Source: Paenibacillus tianjinensis
GTDB taxonomy: Bacteria; Bacillota; Bacilli; Paenibacillales; Paenibacillaceae
Direction: 5' to 3'
Assembly (NCBI RefSeq): GCF_017086365.1
Contig: NZ_CP070969.1
Coordinates: forward strand, 4,154,001-4,218,000
Length of the DNA: 64,000 bases
Shown piece after piece: positions 8,414 to 17,128 of the stretch (position 1 is its first letter; the number at the start of each line of letters is the position of its first letter). The position numbers and the translations under genes are program-made. The notes below the pieces were generated by a model. It saw only the letters and a program-made list of their open reading frames with translations. It did not search any database and was not told the origin of the DNA.

Positions 8414-9288
8414 TAAATTGCAACCTCCATAGGTATTTTATCGTGGTGTTTATAGTTAATTAGTTTGAAATCGTCAATAGTAAAGTCATCGAAGTTTTTG
8501 ATGTCAGGATTAATCCATAATTCTGGTGCTTCATAACTCGTTCTTGATATTTGCTCTTTTAGTGGATCAATATGTCTCTCGTATACATGACAATCATTAA
8601 TATTAAATGTTAGGGTTCCCATTTCATAGCCTGTCACTTGAGATATCATACGCTGTAGGACGTAGTATTGGAATATGTTAAAGGGGTTCCCTAATGCAAC
8701 ATCATTCGATCTTACCCCAACAATAAGATGTAGTTTTCCTTCTTTAACAAGCCATTGACTATGCCATACGCAAGGATATAGATTCATAAATCTTAAATCA
8801 TCTATATTCCAAAGAGAAATAACGTGTCTTCTTGAAGAAGGATTTGTTTTTAATTCATGAATAAGGTTATCAACCTGATTCGTAGGAGTCATAACGTCTA
8901 CTATTGACCCATAATATTCTGCTTTTTCGCCACGATCAACATCAATTCGTTTGCCTAGTTGATAACCATACGCCTTTCCAATTGAGTTATTGTTACCAGT
9001 CCACTCTTCCCATATCTTCACATTGTTTTCGCGTAAGTAAGACACATCGCTTGTACGTTTAATATAAAACCAAATCAACTCATGAATTGCAGTTTTCCAA
9101 GCGACTTTCTTAGTTGTTAAAATAGGAACTTCTGTATTATCAAGCCTTATTTGTTTTGAGACAATACTTTTCGTATATGCAGGAGTGCCATCCTTCCATT
9201 TAGTTCTTACTTCTTGATCTTTATCCCATACACCATTATTGATTATGTCTTCAACCATTTCTTTATAAATCAAATCGAATTTGCTCAT
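8413..9288 (-). CDS. thyA: thymidylate synthase
   Basis: 291 aa, ThyA type. Methylates dUMP to dTMP with methylene-tetrahydrofolate. The catalytic Cys is in YPCVWHSQW, the dUMP phosphate loop in RSNDVALGNPFNIFQY and the folate site in NDCHVYERH. The family usually has PCH at the active site; here it is PCVWHSQW, as in several phage enzymes. Paired with dUTPase upstream and DHFR downstream in a dTMP-producing series. Confidence 0.97.
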   Translation of the reverse strand: MSKFDLIYKEMVEDIINNGVWDKDQEVRTKWKDGTPAYTKSIVSKQIRLDNTEVPILTTKKVAWKTAIHELIWFYIKRTSDVSYLRENNVKIWEEWTGNNNSIGKAYGYQLGKRIDVDRGEKAEYYGSIVDVMTPTNQVDNLIHELKTNPSSRRHVISLWNIDDLRFMNLYPCVWHSQWLVKEGKLHLIVGVRSNDVALGNPFNIFQYYVLQRMISQVTGYEMGTLTFNINDCHVYERHIDPLKEQISRTSYEAPELWINPDIKNFDDFTIDDFKLINYKHHDKIPMEVAI

Positions 9289-9313
9289 TGATTGCCTCCT
9301 GATATTAAATCTG

Positions 9314-9338
9314 AAAAGGCGATGGATTAACCACCGCC
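9314..9338 (-). terminator. hairpin between dUTPase and thymidylate synthase genes
   Basis: An imperfect 8-bp GC-rich stem (GGCGGTGG / CCATCGCC) with a 5-base loop is followed by TTTT on the minus strand. It may be a partial terminator that sets the ratio of dUTPase to thymidylate synthase message. Confidence 0.55.
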
Positions 9339-9352
9339 AGATTTATTATTGA

Positions 9353-9883
9353 CTACTTATTTGACGAACCAATTTTACCTTTTCCTCGTTCAGATGGAAT
9401 ACTTTCAAGTTGTTCAGGTGTGATTTCGATTACATCTACTTCTGGAACAATTTCAAGTGCTGCTTGGCAGATTGCTTTAGACATAGGGTATACTACGTAA
9501 TCACCTAAAGCAATGATCTCTTTGTTGTCAGTGATGATAATTGTTCTGTTTGTTACATTTTGAAGCTTAATAAAAACTTCTCCTCTATATCCTGAATCCA
9601 CTTGTCCGCATCTTGGAACAAGCCCAATTGAACCAGTGCTTCCTCTTTCACGTTGAAAGTCAAGTCGGTATTTAGATGAAAATGCTGAAGCAATACCAGT
9701 TGGAATTGTAACAATTTCATTAGGATTGATAATAATTAGCTTCAGTGCTTGATCAGCATAAATATCATAACATCCGTCTTCAACACGTTTTGAGGGGATA
9801 ATTGCAGTTTCTTTTACTTTGGCAAAATAAAGAATTTTATCATTTACTTCTTCTTGAAATGGTTGTTTTATTATGTCTGTCAT
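9353..9883 (-). CDS. dut: dUTP diphosphatase (trimeric dUTPase)
   Basis: 176 aa. Hydrolyses dUTP to dUMP, keeping uracil out of DNA and feeding thymidylate synthase. Motif 1 is DGCYDIYAD, motif 2 RGSTGSIGLVPRCG, motif 3 VDSGYRGEV and the C-terminal arm ERGKGKIGSS. Longer than the usual ~145 aa because of an insert in the second half. Upstream of thyA in the same operon. Confidence 0.95.
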   Translation of the reverse strand: MTDIIKQPFQEEVNDKILYFAKVKETAIIPSKRVEDGCYDIYADQALKLIIINPNEIVTIPTGIASAFSSKYRLDFQRERGSTGSIGLVPRCGQVDSGYRGEVFIKLQNVTNRTIIITDNKEIIALGDYVVYPMSKAICQAALEIVPEVDVIEITPEQLESIPSERGKGKIGSSNK

Positions 9884-9914
9884 TTTTGATTGATTTCTCC
9901 CTTATTATGGTATT

Positions 9915-9941
9915 AAGAGGGCTTTTATTGCCCTCTTTTTA
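9915..9941. terminator. hairpin between nrdA and dut
   Basis: AAGAGGGC pairs with GCCCTCTT. A T tract follows on the plus strand only (TTTTTATA); on the minus strand only TTAATA follows. It could block antisense transcription or reduce read-through from nrdA into dut. Confidence 0.5.
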
Positions 9942-9955
9942 TATATGTAAAGATA

Positions 9956-11626
9956 TTACGCCTCACACGAAGAACATAGCTTATCCTTACTAAATTGTTG
10001 TGCTGCATTTGTGCTGTGCTGGTAGTACAATGTTTTAATCTTGTTTTCCCATGCAAATAAATATAGTTCATTAATTTGTTTGGCCGACATTTTTGGGTTA
10101 ACTGTGATATTAAGAGATTGACTCTGATCCAAGAATAATTGCCGAGTTGAGGCTTGATCTAGAATTACATATTGGTCAATTTCACTGAATGTCTTAAAAA
10201 CTTCTTTTTCATTATTACTCAAGAAGTCAAGATGTTGTACAGAACCATCATTGTCTCGAATACTATTCCAAGTTTCCTTTGTGTCCTTATCATAAGTCTT
10301 CAAAACTTCTTTTAGATATGGATTTTGGATTGTTACTTTGATTTTAGCAATATCTTTAACATAGCAATTTGACCAAATAGGTTCAATGCTTTGCGAAACT
10401 TGACCTAGAATAAATGCCGAAGAAGTTGTGGGCGCGATGGCAGTCAGGGTAGAGTTCCGTCTTCCATAACCCTTTAATACTTCTGGTTCGCCATAAAGTG
10501 AGGCTAATTCCTTTGATGCTTCATGTGATCTCTTTTGAATCAAACTGAAGATGCGAGAATTCAACTTGGCTGCCTCCAGGCTTTCAAATGGAATCATTTT
10601 TGACTGAAGGTATGAGTGCCAACCTAATGCTCCCACTCCCAAAGCACGATTAGCCTTTGCAAAGTTATAGGTTTTCTCCATAAAGTAAAATGCCAATTTT
10701 TCTTCTCTGCTTTCAGAATCACGCATCTTCTCTAGTTTGTTTATGAAATCGGTCATTACTGAATCCAAGAAGAATACCATAGTTTCAACCGCATCGGTAT
10801 CTTTCCATTCATCATAATGAAGGATATTCATTGAAGATAAATTACAAACGAATGACCATTCATCATTACTTGGCAACATAACCTCGCTACAAAGGTTGCT
10901 CGCATAAATCTTCAACCCTTTGTCTTTGTATACATCAACGGTATTATTGTTAACTGCATCATCAAAGAAAATATACGGGTAGCCAATCTCAACTCGTCTC
11001 TGAATGACTTTTGCCCATAGAGTACGTTTTTCAAGATCTCCTGCAACCATTTCCTTCATCCATTTATCTGTCACAATTACTCCGTGCGTCAATTCTTGAA
11101 TGGGGTCGCCTTCAGTTCCAATCTTCAAAAATTCTTCAATATCTGGGTGATCAATGGGTAGATATGGAGCAAAACGCCCTCTACGTGTAGAACCTTGAGA
11201 CACAACATCCATAGTGGATTCAAACAACTTCATGAAATGGACTGCGCCAGATGATTCTCCATTGTCTTTGATTGGTGCTCCTCGATGACGAAGATTGCCG
11301 AAATATCCAGACGTTCCTCCACCAAACTTACTCATCATTCCAACCTCAGATGTTGTGTATAGGATATCTCCCATATTGTCTGAGATATTGGAACCAAAGC
11401 AACTGATGGGCAAACCCTTGTCAATTCCGAAATTGGCCCATACTGGAGAAGAAAGAGAATAGTATCCCTTTTCCATATATCCGTAAAATTTATCAGCAAA
11501 TCCTTCGATATTAAGAATCTTCTCAGCCGTATCTGCAATTGTACGAATACGCTGTTCTGCTGTAACTCCTTCCGTCAGATATCCACGAGACAAGAAAGTT
11601 TTACTGTATTCATTTAACCATTTCAT
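9956..11626 (-). CDS. nrdA: class I ribonucleotide reductase, large (alpha) subunit
   Basis: 556 aa. Reduces ribonucleotides to deoxyribonucleotides with the beta subunit encoded just upstream. The active-site loop is ASNLCSEVMLPS with Asn, Cys and Glu; the redox Cys pair is in PISCFG and VCNLSSMN; the radical-transfer tyrosines are in LYYQHS; the C-terminal pair is CSSC. It starts directly in the alpha barrel: the N-terminal ATP-cone normal for this subunit is missing and instead sits on the beta subunit. Follows nrdB by 26 bases. Confidence 0.95.
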   Translation of the reverse strand: MKWLNEYSKTFLSRGYLTEGVTAEQRIRTIADTAEKILNIEGFADKFYGYMEKGYYSLSSPVWANFGIDKGLPISCFGSNISDNMGDILYTTSEVGMMSKFGGGTSGYFGNLRHRGAPIKDNGESSGAVHFMKLFESTMDVVSQGSTRRGRFAPYLPIDHPDIEEFLKIGTEGDPIQELTHGVIVTDKWMKEMVAGDLEKRTLWAKVIQRRVEIGYPYIFFDDAVNNNTVDVYKDKGLKIYASNLCSEVMLPSNDEWSFVCNLSSMNILHYDEWKDTDAVETMVFFLDSVMTDFINKLEKMRDSESREEKLAFYFMEKTYNFAKANRALGVGALGWHSYLQSKMIPFESLEAAKLNSRIFSLIQKRSHEASKELASLYGEPEVLKGYGRRNSTLTAIAPTTSSAFILGQVSQSIEPIWSNCYVKDIAKIKVTIQNPYLKEVLKTYDKDTKETWNSIRDNDGSVQHLDFLSNNEKEVFKTFSEIDQYVILDQASTRQLFLDQSQSLNITVNPKMSAKQINELYLFAWENKIKTLYYQHSTNAAQQFSKDKLCSSCEA

Positions 11627-11651
11627 ATTTTATCAATCCCCTTTTTATGTA

Positions 11652-12911
11652 TTAGAACAAGTCGTCGCCAGTGATGCTGTGCATTCTCTTAGAATAATTA
11701 ATTGAACGTTTCACAAAGAAGTCTACATGTTTTGATGCCACAATCTCTGCATCAAACCAATCAGTTTCTTCTAGTGATTTCTCGTTAACGTCAAAGACAG
11801 GCTTAAATCCAACACTTTTCAAGGAGTTATTAAGACGATCCTTAACAAATTCTTTAACAATTTCTTTTGGTAAGAAACTCAGTTCTCCTGATTCATAAAT
11901 CCAATCTACCACCATGCTTTCAGAGTCAAAAGCATCGAGGCATGCTTGATAAACTGTGCTCTCAAGTTGCTTATCAAACCATTCAGGATGTTCTTTTCGA
12001 ATAATATTGATAAGCTCAATTCCAAACAGCCCATGAACCTGCTCCTCTTTTGAGGTAGCTTCAATAACATTAGACATTCCCTTAAAAATATTTTTATATT
12101 TATTAAATGACATGATAATTAGAAACTGTGAGAATAGTGATACGTGTTCAATAAATAAGGAAAATAGCAGGATGGATAATGCATAATCTTTATCATTACC
12201 AGTACGAGCCAATTTAGCAGATTTGGTCAGATATTCAACACGTTGACTAAGCGCAGGAATTTCTTTGATTTTCTCAAACTCTTCGTTCAATCCAAGTATC
12301 TCAAGCAGATGTGAATATGCATCATGATGTCGAACTTCACTTTCTGCGAATGTATGTCCTACCGCACCAACTTCTGGTTTAGGAAGACGATGATATATAT
12401 CTCCCCAAAACGTCTTAACTGCGACCTCGACTTGTGCAATGGCAAGCATTACATTTTTAATTGCATTTCTCTCACTGTCACTAACGCTAAATTTAAAATC
12501 ATGAATGTCTGAAGTGTAGTTGAATTCAGTATGAAGCCAGTACGAATGTTGAATCGCCTCTTTAAACTCTATGAGTTCAGGATATTCGTATGGCTTCAGA
12601 TTTAAACGGTACTTGAAAATGTCAGGTTTTCTTTCTTGAGTCCGTTTTTCACGATAAATTATGTACGACTTAGCCGTAAGTTTATACTCTGATTTAAGCA
12701 AGATCATTTCCACATAATCCTGCACATTCTCAACGGTCAATTCATCACTTGCATTAAGAGCAATTAATTCCAAAACGTCTTGAGTCAATTTTCTTGCTTC
12801 GGATGTATCAAATTCTCCTGTTTGAACTCCTGCTTTTTCAATAGCATTTGTGATTTTCTCTGCATCAAAATTCACTTTTACCCCATTACGTTTTGTAATT
12901 AATTTTAACAA
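11652..12911 (-). CDS. nrdB: ribonucleotide reductase small (beta) subunit with fused N-terminal ATP-cone
   Basis: 419 aa, about 80-100 longer than a usual beta subunit. Residues 1-95 (LITKRNGVKVNFDAEKITNA) are an ATP-cone allosteric domain, normally found on the alpha subunit or NrdD. The rest is the ferritin-like radical generator: metal and radical residues in ESEVRHHDAYSHLL (Glu, His, Tyr), FIEHVSLF and EEQVHG. ATP-cones fused to beta are known in a few bacteria, where dATP inhibits through beta oligomerisation. Here it probably gives the phage enzyme its only overall activity control. In operon with nrdD, nrdG and nrdA. Confidence 0.93.
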   Translation of the reverse strand: MLKLITKRNGVKVNFDAEKITNAIEKAGVQTGEFDTSEARKLTQDVLELIALNASDELTVENVQDYVEMILLKSEYKLTAKSYIIYREKRTQERKPDIFKYRLNLKPYEYPELIEFKEAIQHSYWLHTEFNYTSDIHDFKFSVSDSERNAIKNVMLAIAQVEVAVKTFWGDIYHRLPKPEVGAVGHTFAESEVRHHDAYSHLLEILGLNEEFEKIKEIPALSQRVEYLTKSAKLARTGNDKDYALSILLFSLFIEHVSLFSQFLIIMSFNKYKNIFKGMSNVIEATSKEEQVHGLFGIELINIIRKEHPEWFDKQLESTVYQACLDAFDSESMVVDWIYESGELSFLPKEIVKEFVKDRLNNSLKSVGFKPVFDVNEKSLEETDWFDAEIVASKHVDFFVKRSINYSKRMHSITGDDLF

Positions 12912-12970
12912 TCCGTTTAATCTTCCTTTCTTTTTTAAATTTCATAATTCCCACCCACCCACCAAATCAA

Positions 12971-13477
12971 TTATGATTCGTAAAGTACAACTTTGTTTTG
13001 TTTTAGGCTTTCTTGAATATTGATAATACGTTGATTCCGTGATCCCTTCCATTTAAGCCTCAAATCCCGTTGTCCTATGATAAATCTTCCATCAACTAAT
13101 ACATCGCAATATGTTAGCAATTTCTTCATCTTTTCATCTTCACATATTTCTTCAAATGTATATCCTGACCATATCCATATGTTATTATTAGTACATTCTT
13201 TTTTTACTCGATGAACCAGATATAATAATCCTTCGGCATTGTCAAAAGGCTCACCTCCAAGAATCGAAAGGCCGGAAATTTTTACATGGTCTATATTTAA
13301 ATCTCTAATTACAGAATCTTCAAAGTCTTTGCTATAAGGCTTGCCATAATTAAAGTTCCATGAGACTGCATTAAAGCATCCTTCACAGGAATGATGAGAA
13401 CACCCCGAAACGAAGATGGAATGTCTCATTCCGGGGCCATTGATTACATCAAAACGTTTATAATCTGCAATATTCAT
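12971..13477 (-). CDS. nrdG: anaerobic ribonucleotide reductase activating enzyme (radical SAM)
   Basis: 168 aa. Uses SAM and a 4Fe-4S cluster to make the glycyl radical on NrdD. The cluster motif reads GCSHHSCEGCFN, a C-x4-C-x2-C spacing rather than the usual C-x3-C-x2-C. LSILGGEPF is the SAM-binding GGE motif. Thirteen bases downstream of nrdD. Confidence 0.93.
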   Translation of the reverse strand: MNIADYKRFDVINGPGMRHSIFVSGCSHHSCEGCFNAVSWNFNYGKPYSKDFEDSVIRDLNIDHVKISGLSILGGEPFDNAEGLLYLVHRVKKECTNNNIWIWSGYTFEEICEDEKMKKLLTYCDVLVDGRFIIGQRDLRLKWKGSRNQRIINIQESLKQNKVVLYES

Positions 13478-13489
13478 TATTGTATAGTC

Positions 13490-15679
13490 CTAACTATGTT
13501 TAATTCTTGAGATGACCTCATGCTGTTTACCTTTGTTAAACGGTCTCTGTGAAGGCTCAGATAAATATCCGCAGCACCGTCTAATTACTGATGTTGTTTT
13601 TGGATCTCCATTCCCACAGTTAGGGCATTTAAATCCAGACACGGTTGCTTCGAACTCTCCTTCATAACCGCAAGATAAACATTTATCAATTGGAGTGTTG
13701 GTTCCGAAGTAAGGGACATTCTTATATGCAAAATCCCATACTGCTTCTAGTGCTTCAGGATTTTTCACCAAAGAATCAAATTCACAATATGTAATAAATC
13801 CACCATTAGCGTATTGCGGGTAGTCCTTTTCAAATTCTATTTTTTCAAATGGTGTAGCTTTTTTATTAACATCTAAGTGAAACGAATTCGTGTAATAACC
13901 CTTATCTGTAATCCCCTTAATAGAGCCAAATTGCTCTTCGTCCAAATTACAGAATCTATAGCAAAGGCTCTCAGCAGGAGTCGAGTACAGGCTAAATCCA
14001 TATCCAGTTTCAACTTTCCATTCTTCTGTTTTTTGATTTAGATACTTGACAATATTTAATCCTTTTTGTTGCAAAACAATATCGTCAAAAATATGACTCC
14101 CAAACAGTGATAGTATTGTTTCATGAATTCCTATGTATCCCAACGAGATACTTGACCTTCCATTAGTCAATAAATGATCAATTGTATCTTCTGCTTGAAG
14201 TCTGTGACCTGTCGCACCTTCCATGTACAAGATAGGAGCAACTTTAGCTTTAACTCCTTTTAAACGCTCAATTCTATACATAAGCGCTTCTTTACATACT
14301 TCTAGCATTTCATCTAATAACGCGTAAAATTTCTCTTCTGACCCCTTAGCTTTAATAGCTAATCGAGGTAGATTGATTGTTGTTACCCCCATATTAAATC
14401 TTCCATCATGTAATTCTTTTTCATCTTCAATATATCTACTCACAAAACTTCTGCAACTCATTGGGAATTTAAATGAACCAGTAACCTCTTTAACTTTAGG
14501 CACGGAGATTATATCGGGATACATACGCAATGTGCTGCACTTTATTGCTAGTTTTTTAATATCGTAATTTGGATCTTCTGGGTTGACATTCACTCCTTCT
14601 TCAAGGGCGAAAATAAGTTTTGGAAATACAGGACTTTTACCTTCCTTGCCCAATCCTCTGATACGATTATTAAGAATTGCAATTTGAATTTGACGCTCTT
14701 CCCATGTCGCTCCTCTACCAAAACCAAAGGTTGAAAAAGGCGTTTGTCCATTTGCTGAAACCAACGTATTTATCTCATATTCTAATGATTGAAAAGCGTC
14801 TAAAGTCTCTTTTTGCGTTAGTTTGATTGCGTAGTCATAGCATCTTGGAAACTGGTTTGATAATTCTTTGTTCTCGATATAAATATCCAAAGTGTTGATA
14901 TAGGAACTATCTGCTTTATACAGCCACTCCATGCCAGTTTTAAAATGCTTGATGAACGAACATGTCACATAAGGTGCAAGAATTTTGTCAATCTCATTGA
15001 TTGTATTTCCGCCATAAATATGACTTGATACTTGAGCAATTATCTGCGCTGTTACAGCCGCAGCAGTTGTAATTGATTTTGGAGTTTCAATCTGAGCATT
15101 GCCCAACTTAAAACCATTCTCAAGCATTTCTCTTAAGTCAATCAACATACAATTGAATGAGGGAAAATAAGGTGTATAATCTTGATCATGTTGATGGATG
15201 TCGCCATTATTATGAGCTTCTACTACTCGCTTAGGAATCATATATGCTTGTGCAAAGTCTTTAGCCATAATTCCAGCCAATAAATCTCTTTGAGTGGGGA
15301 TCGTTTGACTGTCCTTGTTGGAATTCTCGCTCATTACCTCTGTATTAGTTAAATCGAGAAGCCCTTGAACTTTCTTATCAAGACTACTTCTTTCTCTTCG
15401 TTTTAGACTTCTGACTTCTCTGTGCGCAATATATTCCTTAGCTACGTCTTTTCGTTTACTGAGTAATAAAGAATCAATTACATTGTCTTGAATGCATTCA
15501 ATATCTAGATTCTTTTTCCCTAATAATTTATGTATGGTCTTTTCTGCTACACTCTCAGCAACTTCTTCATCAATACCTTTTTCAGTTCGCGCCATAGCCT
15601 TCATGATTGCATTCACAATCTTCTGTTTGTCAAATCCCACTACAGTTCCATCTCTCTTTGTAACTTCCGTATGCGTCAT
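13490..15679 (-). CDS. nrdD: anaerobic (class III) ribonucleotide reductase
   Basis: 729 aa, full length. N-terminal ATP-cone at 5-95 (VTKRDGTVVGFDKQKIVNAI), alpha barrel, zinc site with CLSCGYEG and CPNCG near 660-690, and the glycyl-radical loop RRCCGYLSEPS near the C-terminus. Makes dNTPs without oxygen. With nrdAB in the same operon the phage can replicate in either condition. The ribosome site AGGAG touches the ATG directly, an unusually tight spacing. Confidence 0.96.
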   Translation of the reverse strand: MTHTEVTKRDGTVVGFDKQKIVNAIMKAMARTEKGIDEEVAESVAEKTIHKLLGKKNLDIECIQDNVIDSLLLSKRKDVAKEYIAHREVRSLKRRERSSLDKKVQGLLDLTNTEVMSENSNKDSQTIPTQRDLLAGIMAKDFAQAYMIPKRVVEAHNNGDIHQHDQDYTPYFPSFNCMLIDLREMLENGFKLGNAQIETPKSITTAAAVTAQIIAQVSSHIYGGNTINEIDKILAPYVTCSFIKHFKTGMEWLYKADSSYINTLDIYIENKELSNQFPRCYDYAIKLTQKETLDAFQSLEYEINTLVSANGQTPFSTFGFGRGATWEERQIQIAILNNRIRGLGKEGKSPVFPKLIFALEEGVNVNPEDPNYDIKKLAIKCSTLRMYPDIISVPKVKEVTGSFKFPMSCRSFVSRYIEDEKELHDGRFNMGVTTINLPRLAIKAKGSEEKFYALLDEMLEVCKEALMYRIERLKGVKAKVAPILYMEGATGHRLQAEDTIDHLLTNGRSSISLGYIGIHETILSLFGSHIFDDIVLQQKGLNIVKYLNQKTEEWKVETGYGFSLYSTPAESLCYRFCNLDEEQFGSIKGITDKGYYTNSFHLDVNKKATPFEKIEFEKDYPQYANGGFITYCEFDSLVKNPEALEAVWDFAYKNVPYFGTNTPIDKCLSCGYEGEFEATVSGFKCPNCGNGDPKTTSVIRRCCGYLSEPSQRPFNKGKQHEVISRIKHS

Positions 15680-15696
15680 CTCCTAGAGTAACTATC

Positions 15697-15867
15697 TTAT
15701 TTATTAAATTTACCAATAGTGAAACAGTATTTACCTAGGTAAATACATAGATAACTCTCTCTGAATTGTCCATATTCATCATTTGTATTAAAATTGATTC
15801 CAAAAAGGAATGTGCCTTTATCATACTTCCTTTTCTCGATATGCCAACCGTATGAATACTCGTTCAT
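15697..15867 (-). CDS. hypothetical protein, 56 aa
   Basis: ATG start after a perfect AAGGAGGTG. Aromatic-rich, beta-type small protein (MNEYSYGWHIEKRKYDKGTF). It sits directly upstream of nrdD in the same transcript. Unknown function. Confidence 0.7.
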   Translation of the reverse strand: MNEYSYGWHIEKRKYDKGTFLFGINFNTNDEYGQFRESYLCIYLGKYCFTIGKFNK

Positions 15868-15879
15868 TTTTCACCTCCT

Positions 15880-16062
15880 TTAGATAAACTCATATTTTGT
15901 GTCATGAGGATACCAATCACTATCTGGTTGATACGCCAACCCTGCAACGATCATCTTTGCAAACTCATCAGCCTGTTCATCATCCAATGCTGTGATAGTT
16001 GCAAGATAGCCAAGTTTGTGTTCTCCTGAATCATAGAATCTAATTTTATATTCCTTAAACAT
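15880..16062 (-). CDS. hypothetical protein, 60 aa
   Basis: ATG start after GGAGG. Begins with a beta-strand (MFKEYKIRFYDSGEHKLGYL) followed by a helix and contains no motif. Typical small phage protein; unknown. Confidence 0.7.
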   Translation of the reverse strand: MFKEYKIRFYDSGEHKLGYLATITALDDEQADEFAKMIVAGLAYQPDSDWYPHDTKYEFI

Positions 16063-16102
16063 TTACAACCTCCAATTCTTGATAAAATATTATTTTTATT
16101 AA

Positions 16103-16351
16103 TTAATGACTCACACTCACAACCTCAATCATTTCACCTACTCTAAGCAAATATCCTTGATCAAATAGTTTCTCAATGGCATATTTGATTGCCATTTCTT
16201 CCATCTGTTCAATGTCAATTTCTTCGCTATCCGATGAAATTCCAGCACAATCATTTGCATCAACATATGTATTAAAAATCAATCCATCACACAGAACTTG
16301 ACTATCTCTAAGGGTTGCAAGCTCTACAGTAAACAATATTCCCGCTTCCAT
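16103..16351 (-). CDS. hypothetical acidic protein, 82 aa
   Basis: The second of two adjacent ATGs is preferred (AAGGAGG eight bases upstream); it overlaps the stop of the preceding gene. Acidic, with a long helix IDIEQMEEMAIKYAIEKLFD. Unknown. Confidence 0.65.
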   Translation of the reverse strand: MEAGILFTVELATLRDSQVLCDGLIFNTYVDANDCAGISSDSEEIDIEQMEEMAIKYAIEKLFDQGYLLRVGEMIEVVSVSH

Positions 16352-16569
16352 CACTCGACCTCCTTCCTGGCTCTGTCATGCCAAACTCTTACATCGAACT
16401 CTCTCCAAGCCTCATACCATACCTTTTCACTCAAAGCATCCATCTTCTTAAACTCTTTTGGACCAAGAAAATCCTTTAACTTTTTCTTTACATATGAATC
16501 TTCATGTAATTGCGATTCATTTACTGTGCCCATATCATCCTTGAAACAGTCATACAAGGCATCGTCCAA
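16351..16569 (-). CDS. hypothetical protein, 72 aa or slightly longer
   Basis: The frame has no ATG near its 5' end. TTG at 16569 is given, but AGGAGG lies about 27 bases further up and the frame stays open to it, so translation may begin upstream at a non-standard codon. Charged, helical, DNA-binding-like composition (GPKEFKKMDALSEKVW). First gene after a repeat-type promoter. Confidence 0.55.
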   Translation of the reverse strand: MDDALYDCFKDDMGTVNESQLHEDSYVKKKLKDFLGPKEFKKMDALSEKVWYEAWREFDVRVWHDRARKEVE

Positions 16570-16612
16570 ACTTATGTATGTTTTACTCGTTTTTATAACC
16601 TCCTATATGCTT

Positions 16613-16641
16613 ATTATATTTATTTATTAAATGTTTGTCAA
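16613..16641 (-). promoter_or_regulatory. promoter, repeat type A
   Basis: TTGACA and TATAAT with a 17-bp spacer; the spacer contains ATTTAATAAATAAA. It reads into the genes at 16351-15697 and possibly on into the nrd operon. Confidence 0.85.
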
Positions 16642-16844
16642 CATGTTTCGTAATTAATTTTATAGTTACCAGCTTCATTGAAATATATATTGCTTGTTGC
16701 TACAAATACACATTTACCATCGTGGGAAACAGGAGTAATATTATCAAACATTCTGAAATAGTCGCCTTCTTTTAAACTATGAAATAGTACGGATTGCCAT
16801 TCTCCGTTGACAAGTTTTTGAGTTGTTCTGATTACTCTGTCCAT
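16638..16844 (-). CDS. hypothetical protein, 68 aa
   Basis: ATG start. Beta-rich (RTTQKLVNGEWQSVLFHSLK), resembling small phage proteins that describe substrate handling, but no family is certain. Its end overlaps the -35 of the following promoter. Confidence 0.65.
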   Translation of the reverse strand: MDRVIRTTQKLVNGEWQSVLFHSLKEGDYFRMFDNITPVSHDGKCVFVATSNIYFNEAGNYKINYETC

Positions 16845-16846
16845 AT

Positions 16847-17080
16847 TTAATAGCTTTCCTTATTATAAGATGCAATACCTATATCACCATTCTCATCAAT
16901 GAAGGCAATCGCATAGCAATCAATATCATAACCTGTACTCTCGTAGCCTCCCACATATTCATGTGCGCATTTTGTATTAAATTTATTTCTAACGTCTTCA
17001 CATAGCTGATGTAGGTTTAGTTCATCTCTGTTTTCTTCATGATTTTCAATAATTTCATTAATATAATCCATAATCTCCAT
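16847..17080 (-). CDS. hypothetical acidic protein, 77 aa
   Basis: ATG start nine bases after AAGGAG. Very acidic helical N-terminal half (YINEIIENHEENRDELNLHQ) and a beta C-terminal half. Could be a DNA-mimic type protein, but there is no direct evidence. Confidence 0.65.
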   Translation of the reverse strand: MEIMDYINEIIENHEENRDELNLHQLCEDVRNKFNTKCAHEYVGGYESTGYDIDCYAIAFIDENGDIGIASYNKESY

Positions 17081-17128
17081 TTAGTCTTCTCCTTTTGATA
17101 AAAGTTACAATTCATTAACTATGTATGT

